Below are positions 1-7,274 of a stretch of 62,693 bases of DNA, one piece after another. The translations under genes and the position numbers were made by a program. Each line of letters begins with the position of its first letter. Within the stretch, counting starts at the first letter, position 1. Below the pieces are notes generated by a model that saw only the letters and a list, made by a program, of their open reading frames with translations, was not told the DNA's origin and ran no database searches. The DNA is from Prolixibacteraceae bacterium (GTDB taxonomy: Bacteria; Bacteroidota; Bacteroidia; Bacteroidales; Prolixibacteraceae): positions 1-62,693 of the forward strand of contig JALOCD010000006.1 of NCBI GenBank assembly GCA_023228025.1, in the 5' to 3' direction.

Positions 1-875
1 ATGCCAGTCTGAGGTTCTCTGTTGTTATAACTCATCAGACAATGCGTAGTCATTGCAGTTTCATATTGGCGGAAGAAGATAACCTCCTTGTTGCTTGTAA
101 GGTCTTTGGACGAGAAAATTGCCCTATAGTTGTTTTCAATTTGGTAATTACCCACAACTCCATCGATAATTTGTCCTGCAGCCCATTTTGATTTTTCCAG
201 ACAGGTTTTGGCCAATGCTGTGTTGTTTTGCTGATATTTTAAGAAGGTACCGAAATAGAGTAATCTATCTGCCATAAGGCCTAGAACTGTAGCTCGATTT
301 ACCTGAAGTGCACCATCCGTTAGCCTGACATTGGCAGCTGCAAATTCAAAATCTTCAATGATTTTTTGAACGACTGTTGCCAAAGGATCGCGTTTTTTAT
401 ACAATGCGGTATTATCGGCAATATCCAATGGGGTATCATAATATGGCACATCCCCAAATTTTTGAGCCATATCGGAATATTCCAAAGCCCTGAACATACG
501 GGCAATTCCCCTCCAGTGATTCTTTGCAGCATCTGCCATCGGAACACGTTCAAGCCTGTCGATTAAGATATTGACTTTTCGGACATAGGTGAAAGTCCAT
601 GCAGTACTAGTTGCGGGTGTTGTTTTTGTCCATGCGCCCAAAGTTGTAAAATCATCATTGAATGTTTCTCCGGAGAAAAACTTACCCCAGGTCCAACCGC
701 TTCCATATCCCGTAAAATAGTCAGTGTAGCAGTTTTGCGCATACAAACGCACATTGGATTCGGAAACCCAGAATCCATCATCGGTTAGCGTAGAAAGAGG
801 TGGCTTGTCCAGAAAATCTGAACAACTCGTCGCAAAAAGCGTCGTAAGAGTTAGTATAAGTAATATTCTTTTCAT
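1..875 (-). CDS. SusD/RagB-like outer-membrane lipoprotein (3' end outside window)
   Basis: This is the N-terminal 291 residues of a SusD-family surface glycan-binding lipoprotein; the reading frame is open to base 1, so the C-terminal part is missing. The protein starts MKRILLILTL and has a lipobox (FATSC, Cys18), followed by SDFLDKPPLSTLTDDGFW, which is typical of SusD N-termini. The TPR-like region contains WRGIARMFRALEYSDMAQKFGDV, close to the family pattern. It starts 24 bp after the stop of the SusC gene on the same strand, so the two form a normal SusC-SusD pair. It is the last visible gene of the peptidoglycan cluster. That placement suggests the pair imports glycan or muropeptide fragments, but the ligand cannot be read from sequence. 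Confidence 0.9.
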   Translation of the reverse strand, partial: MKRILLILTLTTLFATSCSDFLDKPPLSTLTDDGFWVSESNVRLYAQNCYTDYFTGYGSGWTWGKFFSGETFNDDFTTLGAWTKTTPATSTAWTFTYVRKVNILIDRLERVPMADAAKNHWRGIARMFRALEYSDMAQKFGDVPYYDTPLDIADNTALYKKRDPLATVVQKIIEDFEFAAANVRLTDGALQVNRATVLGLMADRLLYFGTFLKYQQNNTALAKTCLEKSKWAAGQIIDGVVGNYQIENNYRAIFSSKDLTSNKEVIFFRQYETAMTTHCLMSYNNREPQTG

Positions 876-899
876 GATAATATCTATTTTAGTTTTTTG

Positions 900-3800
900 C
901 TAAAAGGTTAATTGAACTCCAAATGAAACGGTTCTGCGGTATGGATAACCACGACCAAACATACGAGAGTCGGCAGTGCTATGCAAACCGGTTTCGGGAT
1001 CGAGTGGAACATTACCCAGACCATCAACTTCGAATAGATTTTCACCACTTACATAAACCCTGAATTTCTGTACATACACCTTTTTTGCAATTTTAGGAGA
1101 AAGAGAATAACCCAAAGTCACATTTTTCAACCTGCAATAGGCCATATTCAAAAGATATTTAGTCTGAGTCTGGAAGTTATAAAGACTTCCTGCCTGTCCT
1201 AAATTCGATGGACGCGGGTAGTAGGCAGTAGTATTGTCGGTAGTCCAATAATCCATTTGGTGTGCATACCATGCTTCAGCAGCATCCCAACCCGGAATTG
1301 CAGTATTTCCTGTAGCCCAGTATTTTCTGGAACCTACACCTTGAAAGAATACATCGACATCAAAGCCTTTCCAGTCGGCATTAACACGCAATCCATACAG
1401 ATACCGGGGTTGTGAATTTCCAATCACTGATAAATCGCCGTGATCGCTTAGGGTATTGATTCCGTACCCAATCTTGCTATCACCGTTCATATCGACATAT
1501 TTAACATCACCAGGGGCAAAAGTAAAACTACTGCTTTCCAGCAAGGTTTGAGCGGGCAAATCCGCTTTCAAAACATATTTATTGGTAGTTGTATTCAGAT
1601 CAAAATCGGAGACCTGAAAAAGTCTGTCAGTGGTATAACCCCAAATTTCCCCAATTGTTTTCCCTTCGTAATTGTTATAAACGTTGGGGTCAGAGGCTGA
1701 AGCAAACTTCGTTATTTTGGTATTGTAATCAGATAAACTGGCAGACAGTAAGATGTGCAGGTTATTCTTGAAAGTATGATTGTAATCAATGGCAATTTCA
1801 AAGCCATTCGTAGTTAATTCACCATAATTTACCATTGGGGAACTTCCACCGAAAGAACTGGGCACAACTTGTCCTGCACCTAACATATTAAGTGTTTTCC
1901 GTTGAAACCAATCGAAATTGACACCCATTTTATCCTTAAACAGGCGGGCATCAGCTCCAAAGTCTAATGTTTGAACAGTTTCCCAGGTTAATACAGGATT
2001 CAGGGTGGATGGAACTCCCGCATAAGAGGTATTCTTGTTGCCAATTAACCAGGAAGATGTTCCTACACCAATATTTGACAAAAACTGTCCGGAAGGTACA
2101 TCCTGATTTCCTACTCTACCCCATGATGCTCTTGGCTTTAGAGAAGTAAGATAAGGTTTCAAAGATTTCATGAAAGGTTCTTCCGTAATGCGGTATCCAA
2201 CTGATACAGAAGGGAAAAATCCCCATTGATTTTTGCCAAAAAACTTGGATGTACCATCATATCGACCATTAAACTCAACAAGATACCGATCTTTGTAAGC
2301 GTAATTTACACGGCCAAAGAATCCGGCAACGGCAGTTTTCGAATGAGATCCTGAAACAAACTGGTCGCCAGTTGCCAGGGATATTTCGGGATGGGTATAA
2401 TCCAGAACTCCTTTCCGTTGGGACCAATGATATCTGTATTCTGAAGACTCAATGTTGGTACCGGCCATAATTTTAAAGCTATGTTCTTTAATGGCTTTCT
2501 CATAAGAGATAATACTATTCATAACATAACCTTCCGTACGGCCATCATCGGCTGAAACATAATCATAAGATGTAGTATATGCTTTATACATGGTAGTCGG
2601 ATCGGCTACGTTAGCAGCATTTGGCGCTGTATAAATATCCAATGCATAAGGTATTCCCCCGACTGTATTGTTACCTTCATGATTCGTTATGTAGGTATAA
2701 TCAAAATCAACTGAAAGTCCTTTTATTGGTTTCAATGTTGCACCCATAGAATAGCGATTGTACCAAATATCTTTGGTTTGGTATTTGGCTTGTTCGTACT
2801 CATTTACAGGATTGCGGAAAGGCAAACCCTGGAAAGTACCATAGAGGTAAGAGGGTTGCCAGCGATATAAAGTAAATAGGGGAGTATATGTTCCACCACT
2901 CAGAGAAAAGGGAGTGGCAAAATCAGTTTTGGACAATTGGGTTCTCAGTCTCACTGTAAGCCACTTATTGACATCAGAATTGATATTGGCATTGACGTTG
3001 TAACGGTTATAGCTATCAGGTTTTGCTTTAAAGATACCAGTCTGGTCAAGATAACCAAGGCTTATACTGTAACTTGTTGATTTAGAACCGCCACTTACCG
3101 AAAAATTTTGATTCTGTTGAGGTGTCCATTTACTAAAAAACAAATTAGCTATATCCCAGTCCCGATAGGCTTCCATATATCCAACAAACATCTCAAAATC
3201 ACGACCACGTTCCATTTCCCTGGATAGTCCTTCTCCTTTACCATAGGTTTCAGACCATGTTTTCATCTTGGCAATGATATCGTCATTGTACCGGAGACCT
3301 CCGATTGTACCAACATACTGTGCGGATGGATTATTATGACGCGCTGCTGTAAGATAAGCCAAACCACTTTGCCAGGCTGGTGCCATTTCGGGAAGATTGG
3401 CAGGAGTAGCCCATGCGAAGTTATTAGAATAGGTTACCCTGACAGTTTCGTCCCTTTTCCCGGTTTTTGAAGTTATCAGCACTACGCCAAAAGCTGCACG
3501 AGCACCATATATTGCTGTTGAGGCAGCATCTTTTAGTACGGAAATCGATTCGATATCATCCGGATTTATGTAATTAAGATCCGGAATTGGGACGTTATCC
3601 AGTAAGATCAAAGGTGTGGCAGAAGAGTTCAATGATCCGGTTACACCGCGAATAGTAATAGTAGGTGCTGCTCCAATAGCGCCTGTTGTTGTTGTAACAA
3701 TCAATCCCGGTGTTGATCCCTGAAGTCCGCGACCAACGTCGGTAATTGGCCTTGACTTTAATGTCTTTTGGACATCGACTGTAGAAACTGATCCGGTAAG

Positions 3801-4148
3801 ATTGGCTTTCTTTTGGGTGCCATATCCTACAACTACAACCTCTTCAACCTGTGAAATATCAGACTCGAGATCGATGGTAATATTGGAAACCCTTCCAGGT
3901 TTAACCTCTTTGCTTTTCATTCCAATAAAACTGACCGAAAGTGATGATTCGGGTGCTATCGAAATCTTGAAGTTACCGCTGGCATCCGTTATGGTCCCGT
4001 TAGATGTACCCTTTTCTACAATGGTAACACCAACAAGGAGTTCTCCGGTTGCATTGTCGCGAACAGTTCCGGTGAGTGTTCGCTTTTGCGCGAAGGTCAA
4101 TTGAATGACCATGCACAAAATGAAAAAGAGAGCTAAAGTTTTTTTCAT
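900..4148 (-). CDS. SusC/RagA-family TonB-dependent outer-membrane transporter
   Basis: This is a 1082-residue TonB-dependent receptor of the SusC type. It has a signal peptide (cleavage near TFAQ), a carboxypeptidase-regulatory-like domain (about residues 23-95, RTLTGTVRDNATGELLVGV), the linker VEEVVVVGYGTQKKANLTGS, a plug domain with SISVLKDAASTAIYGARA, and a long beta-barrel ending in an aromatic C-terminus (VQLTF). It pairs with the SusD-like gene 24 bp downstream. It lies at the 3' end of the peptidoglycan-recycling run, after a 320-bp gap that carries an element shared with the NlpC gene. The substrate is inferred only from position: muropeptides or a glycan degraded with them. Confidence 0.93.
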   Translation of the reverse strand: MKKTLALFFILCMVIQLTFAQKRTLTGTVRDNATGELLVGVTIVEKGTSNGTITDASGNFKISIAPESSLSVSFIGMKSKEVKPGRVSNITIDLESDISQVEEVVVVGYGTQKKANLTGSVSTVDVQKTLKSRPITDVGRGLQGSTPGLIVTTTTGAIGAAPTITIRGVTGSLNSSATPLILLDNVPIPDLNYINPDDIESISVLKDAASTAIYGARAAFGVVLITSKTGKRDETVRVTYSNNFAWATPANLPEMAPAWQSGLAYLTAARHNNPSAQYVGTIGGLRYNDDIIAKMKTWSETYGKGEGLSREMERGRDFEMFVGYMEAYRDWDIANLFFSKWTPQQNQNFSVSGGSKSTSYSISLGYLDQTGIFKAKPDSYNRYNVNANINSDVNKWLTVRLRTQLSKTDFATPFSLSGGTYTPLFTLYRWQPSYLYGTFQGLPFRNPVNEYEQAKYQTKDIWYNRYSMGATLKPIKGLSVDFDYTYITNHEGNNTVGGIPYALDIYTAPNAANVADPTTMYKAYTTSYDYVSADDGRTEGYVMNSIISYEKAIKEHSFKIMAGTNIESSEYRYHWSQRKGVLDYTHPEISLATGDQFVSGSHSKTAVAGFFGRVNYAYKDRYLVEFNGRYDGTSKFFGKNQWGFFPSVSVGYRITEEPFMKSLKPYLTSLKPRASWGRVGNQDVPSGQFLSNIGVGTSSWLIGNKNTSYAGVPSTLNPVLTWETVQTLDFGADARLFKDKMGVNFDWFQRKTLNMLGAGQVVPSSFGGSSPMVNYGELTTNGFEIAIDYNHTFKNNLHILLSASLSDYNTKITKFASASDPNVYNNYEGKTIGEIWGYTTDRLFQVSDFDLNTTTNKYVLKADLPAQTLLESSSFTFAPGDVKYVDMNGDSKIGYGINTLSDHGDLSVIGNSQPRYLYGLRVNADWKGFDVDVFFQGVGSRKYWATGNTAIPGWDAAEAWYAHQMDYWTTDNTTAYYPRPSNLGQAGSLYNFQTQTKYLLNMAYCRLKNVTLGYSLSPKIAKKVYVQKFRVYVSGENLFEVDGLGNVPLDPETGLHSTADSRMFGRGYPYRRTVSFGVQLTF

Positions 4149-4469
4149 TTCATTTTGTTTTTGGTTTTAAGTAATCCATGGGAATAATTAGCTATTATGC
4201 CTTGCTAAACTTTCGTTCAGTTGGAGTCTTTTGGTATTATAGATTTGTAAAGTTTCAAATTTTAGGGTTGAAAAATTCAATCTGATAAAAGATTACGAAG
4301 AGAAAATTGACATATTGTCATTCTTTGAAATTCGTTTAATTCACTGAACGAAATGTTTGACTTGAATAATGGGTACTAATGTAACAAATTTTTACATTAA
4401 TTAACTTTTTTGTAAGATATACTACCAATTTATTTTTTTAGTTAGAATTTTTAAGATTGAAATATGATA
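4149..4469. other. 321-bp intergenic region between epimerase and susC-like gene
   Basis: No coding potential is seen here. The region is AT-rich and probably holds the susC promoter. It contains GGTATTAT at 4233-4240 and, at 4371-4440, one copy of an element repeated upstream of the NlpC/P60 gene. I could not pick a convincing -33/-7 promoter pair for the minus strand. Confidence 0.5.
4371..4440. promoter_or_regulatory. Upstream element copy A with TAATGTAA/TTACATTA dyad
   Basis: Roughly 70 bp is closely matched by 7208-7274. The core is an inverted repeat TAATGTAA-CAAATTT-TTACATTA followed by TGTAAGATATACTACCAATT. It lies between the stop of the epimerase gene (4470) and the start of the susC-like gene (4148). 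A shared operator or promoter module is inferred. The dyad has no U-run and is not a terminator-like hairpin. Confidence 0.5.
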
Positions 4470-5618
4470 TTAATCAGACATTGCCCTCATTTTACCAATG
4501 CCGATTCCCGGAAGGTCACTCAACGTTACCTTTCCGTCAACGACCTTCATCCCCTCGAACTGATCGTTGGAGATCAACAGGTTTCCGTCCAGATCTGCCC
4601 AGTCGACGATGGGTGAAAGCTGGGCTGCAGCGCTAATTCCGCAGGAGGTCTCTGTCATGCATCCCATCAGGGTTTTCATTTTCAGGCTTCGGGCCATCTC
4701 AATGATTTTGTGGGCTTCGCGCATGCCGGTGCATTTCATCAGTTTGCAGTTCACGCCGGAGTAAACTCCATGAAGATGTTCCAAATCCCCCACCCTTTGC
4801 AGCGCTTCGTCTGCCAGGATAGGTAACGGACTATGCTGGGTAAGCCAGGCAGTATCGTCAAAGTTGTGTTTGTCCATGGGTTGTTCCACGAATACGACAC
4901 CTTGTTCTTTTAGCCAGAAGATCTTGTCCAATGCCTCCTGCCGGTCTTTCCATCCCTGGTTGACATCCACGCAAAGTGGTACTTTGGTCACGGCACGAAC
5001 GCTTTTAATCATCTCTTCGTCGTTTCCACCGCCAATTTTGATTTTCAATATTTTAAATGCCGAGGCCTCTTTGGTTTTTGCAATTACCTCTTCACTTTTG
5101 TCGATTCCAATGGTGAAAGTGGTCAAAGGGGTATTTTCCGGAGAGTAGCCCCAAATCCGATGCCAGGGTTGATTCAGCAACTTCCCGACCAAATCATGCA
5201 GCGCAATGTCGACAGCCGCTTTTGCGGCACAGTTTCCCGGTAGGGTAGCATCAACATAGTCGAGGATTTCTTCCATTTTGAATGGATCTTTGAACTGAGA
5301 CAAATTCAACGAAGAGAGAAATTTTGTGGCTGTCTGGTGCGACTCTCCCAGATAAGGTGGCATGGATGCTTCACCAAAGCCGGTTACCCCTTCCCACTCA
5401 AGCTCCGTCAACATCACTGCGGTAGTGGTCCGGGAATTGGAGGCAATGGTAAACACGTGTCTGAGCTGAAGCTCAAAAGGCCTGAAAGTAAATTTCAAAC
5501 CGTTACCGGTTGGTTTATATCGCGGTAGTGTTTTCCCATCTTTCGAAAATGATGAAAAGAGGCCAGCACCAGCTGCCATGGTCGTTGCTCCTATAAATGT
5601 TCTGCGATTGGTCTTCAT
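4470..5618 (-). CDS. Dipeptide epimerase (L-Ala-D/L-Glu type, enolase superfamily) with Tat signal
   Basis: This is a 382-residue muconate-lactonizing/mandelate-racemase-type enzyme. Members next to peptidoglycan genes interconvert L-Ala-D-Glu and L-Ala-L-Glu from muropeptides. Visible active-site parts are the K-x-K motif (LKIKIG, K192/K194), metal ligands D218 (CVDVNQGW), E245 (FVEQPM) and D270 (LADEAL), and K295 (CKLMKCTG). The N-terminus has NRRTFIG followed by a short hydrophobic stretch, which fits a twin-arginine signal and is unusual for an epimerase family mostly known in the cytosol. I start at the ATG at 5618; an in-frame TTG two codons upstream is less likely. The NlpC/P60 gene, whose product class releases such dipeptides, is directly upstream. 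Substrate range (Glu or other residues) is not determinable here. Confidence 0.88.
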   Translation of the reverse strand: MKTNRRTFIGATTMAAGAGLFSSFSKDGKTLPRYKPTGNGLKFTFRPFELQLRHVFTIASNSRTTTAVMLTELEWEGVTGFGEASMPPYLGESHQTATKFLSSLNLSQFKDPFKMEEILDYVDATLPGNCAAKAAVDIALHDLVGKLLNQPWHRIWGYSPENTPLTTFTIGIDKSEEVIAKTKEASAFKILKIKIGGGNDEEMIKSVRAVTKVPLCVDVNQGWKDRQEALDKIFWLKEQGVVFVEQPMDKHNFDDTAWLTQHSPLPILADEALQRVGDLEHLHGVYSGVNCKLMKCTGMREAHKIIEMARSLKMKTLMGCMTETSCGISAAAQLSPIVDWADLDGNLLISNDQFEGMKVVDGKVTLSDLPGIGIGKMRAMSD

Positions 5619-5671
5619 TATCAATACTCTCTATTCAATGCAGTAGTTCTTTTTCAATTATTGAGTTCATT

Positions 5672-5719
5672 CCGTCCGGAGTGAGAGTTTCTCCCTTTTC
5701 TAAATTCCTGCGCGGACGG
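5672..5719 (-). repeat. 48-nt CCGTCCG...CGGACGG element, copy 1
   Basis: On the minus strand it starts CCGTCCGCG and ends CGGACGGAA, with GAAAAGGGAGA in the middle. It sits 53 nt before the epimerase ATG. Two other copies of nearly identical length lie at 10315-10362 and 15794-15842, also shortly before gene starts. It could be a structured 5' leader or a dispersed repeat. Confidence 0.55.
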
Positions 5720-5754
5720 GTCTCAATTTTAACCTTCATTTCTACAAATATGTC

Positions 5755-5845
5755 ACTCCTACGGAGTTCTATAATTCCTATGCATAGTGTATTTAGCCTT
5801 CAATATTTTGATCGGTAGTGAAAGGTTGGTCACGGAGGACCAACC
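5755..5845. repeat. Two short perfect hairpins in intergenic repeat mosaic
   Basis: ACTCC-TAC-GGAGT occurs at 5755-5767. GGTTGGTC-ACGGAG-GACCAACC occurs at 5824-5845. Both lie between the NlpC/P60 gene and the epimerase, next to the 48-nt element. They look like parts of the mosaic repeats seen at 10339-10687 and 15864-16480. No poly-T run follows, so a terminator role is doubtful. Confidence 0.4.
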
Positions 5846-5878
5846 CTACATTATCCTTTTTACTTTACCCTTTATCCT

Positions 5879-7054
5879 TCAATACCATGGATGCTCCCTC
5901 ACCCTCACAATCCCTTTTGATTCCTCGGATCCAAGGATGGTACGGCCTCCCAGCCACATTCCTTCCCTGTATTTGGCGTAGTTTTTTTGGTCTGGGGAAA
6001 AACTCTGGATCTTCACGTACCCTGATGAGTTGATGTACTCTCCGTTTCCGAGATACATTCCCACGTGGGTAGCCCTGGCCGGCTTGTTGCCTTTGGCCTG
6101 TCGTCCGAAGAATACCAAATCCCCAGGTTTCAGTGCATTGTACCCCTTTTGCGGATCGATAAACGTGCCATGTCGGAATTGTAGCGACGCATCCCGTGCC
6201 AATATAATTCCGTTCAGGAAGAAGACGGTCTTCACGAAGCCGCTGCAATCGACCCCTTTGGCAGAAGTCCCACCCCACAAATAGGGCCTGCCGGTCAGGG
6301 ACCTTGCAGTATTGCTCAATGTGAACACACTAGCTTCGGTTTGCTTTTTCCAACAATCAAACTCCATTCCATCAGCTAATGGAACAGTCAACTTACGTCC
6401 ATCCGGCATTTCGAGCAGCGCTTCTCCCTTGAACAGAGTGTCCAGTTTTAGGATACTTCCAGCTACAAGGTCTGTCACAGCCTCCTTCTTGATCGGATCG
6501 AAACCAGCGCCAACGAGAGGTAGATAGATAAACCGCTTCCCTTTTTTCCATGCCGAAATACTTGTCGTATCCATCGGTTGAATGGCATCGTCATCTACCC
6601 AGCCAAGATAGCTGTCGGGTGTTTGGATGAACAGCCACGAACCTGACTTCTTCAAAACCTTAACCGGAGTTCCCAAAATAGCCTGTGTGGACATTTCGGC
6701 ACTGTGGGCAGGTCCGGTACGAATGTTGCAGACGCTAATGGTAACCAATCCCCAATTGTTTGCTCCCAAAGCGGGATCAGGCAACAATTTGATGCTGTCT
6801 TCGATGGGAAGGGTTAAATTTTTCAAGTGGGACAAGAGTGCATGCCTGGCTTCCGGATTGGTTGTTTCACCAAAAGCGATCAATACCTTTCCGTCCGTCT
6901 TGAAATGGATTTGGTACAGATCTTCGCGTGAATCGGGTATAAATTGGTCGGACACACTTTGTGAAATAAGCTCTGCATCTTTCAGCTTGGAGCTAATATT
7001 TTGACACGCGATCAACAGCGTTGCACTCACCAGACTTATGAAAAGACGATACAT
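5879..7054 (-). CDS. NlpC/P60 endopeptidase lipoprotein with SH3-like domains (YkfC-type)
   Basis: This is a 391-residue lipoprotein (lipobox LIAC, Cys17). Two SH3-like regions (about residues 100-160 and 175-228) precede a C-terminal NlpC/P60 domain. The catalytic Cys270 is in GVDCSGFVKTVF and the His330 in ATHVGMYLG. The third polar position, often His, appears to be Asn342 (EYINSSG). Family members such as YkfC cut between D-Glu and the diamino acid in L-Ala-D-Glu-DAP peptides, giving the dipeptide used by the epimerase encoded next. Lipidation puts it at a membrane facing the periplasm. It is preceded by the 7208-7274 element, suggesting its own promoter. The precise cleavage specificity is inferred from family and context. 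Confidence 0.9.
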   Translation of the reverse strand: MYRLFISLVSATLLIACQNISSKLKDAELISQSVSDQFIPDSREDLYQIHFKTDGKVLIAFGETTNPEARHALLSHLKNLTLPIEDSIKLLPDPALGANNWGLVTISVCNIRTGPAHSAEMSTQAILGTPVKVLKKSGSWLFIQTPDSYLGWVDDDAIQPMDTTSISAWKKGKRFIYLPLVGAGFDPIKKEAVTDLVAGSILKLDTLFKGEALLEMPDGRKLTVPLADGMEFDCWKKQTEASVFTLSNTARSLTGRPYLWGGTSAKGVDCSGFVKTVFFLNGIILARDASLQFRHGTFIDPQKGYNALKPGDLVFFGRQAKGNKPARATHVGMYLGNGEYINSSGYVKIQSFSPDQKNYAKYREGMWLGGRTILGSEESKGIVRVREHPWY

Positions 7055-7207
7055 TAAAATTTGTTTTGGTAATACAGATTAAATGAATCAAGAGTTTCAA
7101 AGGGCGTATAAAAGCAAGGAAGAATGTCTTAATCCAAAAAAAATGATAGATACGCTTAAAATTTTTAAAAGCGGTTTTTCCAGAATGAAATTTCCTGTCC
7201 GTTTTAT

Positions 7208-7274
7208 GGGTACTAATGTAACAAATTTTTACATTATTTAAGGATTTCTGTAAGATATAATACCAATTATTTTT
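7208..7274. promoter_or_regulatory. Upstream element copy B with TAATGTAA/TTACATTA dyad
   Basis: This is the second copy of the element at 4371-4440. It has the same GGGTACTAATGTAACAAATT start and the same TAATGTAA/TTACATTA dyad. After a variable middle it continues TGTAAGATATAATACCAATT. It overlaps the last bases of the NagZ/AmiE gene and lies about 150 bp before the NlpC/P60 start. Confidence 0.5.

Noticed and set aside
1..4148. Integrated mobile element carrying the SusCD pair
   Set aside because: No transposase, integrase or flanking attachment repeats are seen, and composition matches the neighbours.
4233..4247. Plus-strand -7 box TAGATTTG
   Set aside because: It would drive transcription antisense to the epimerase gene with no plus-strand gene downstream; probably chance.
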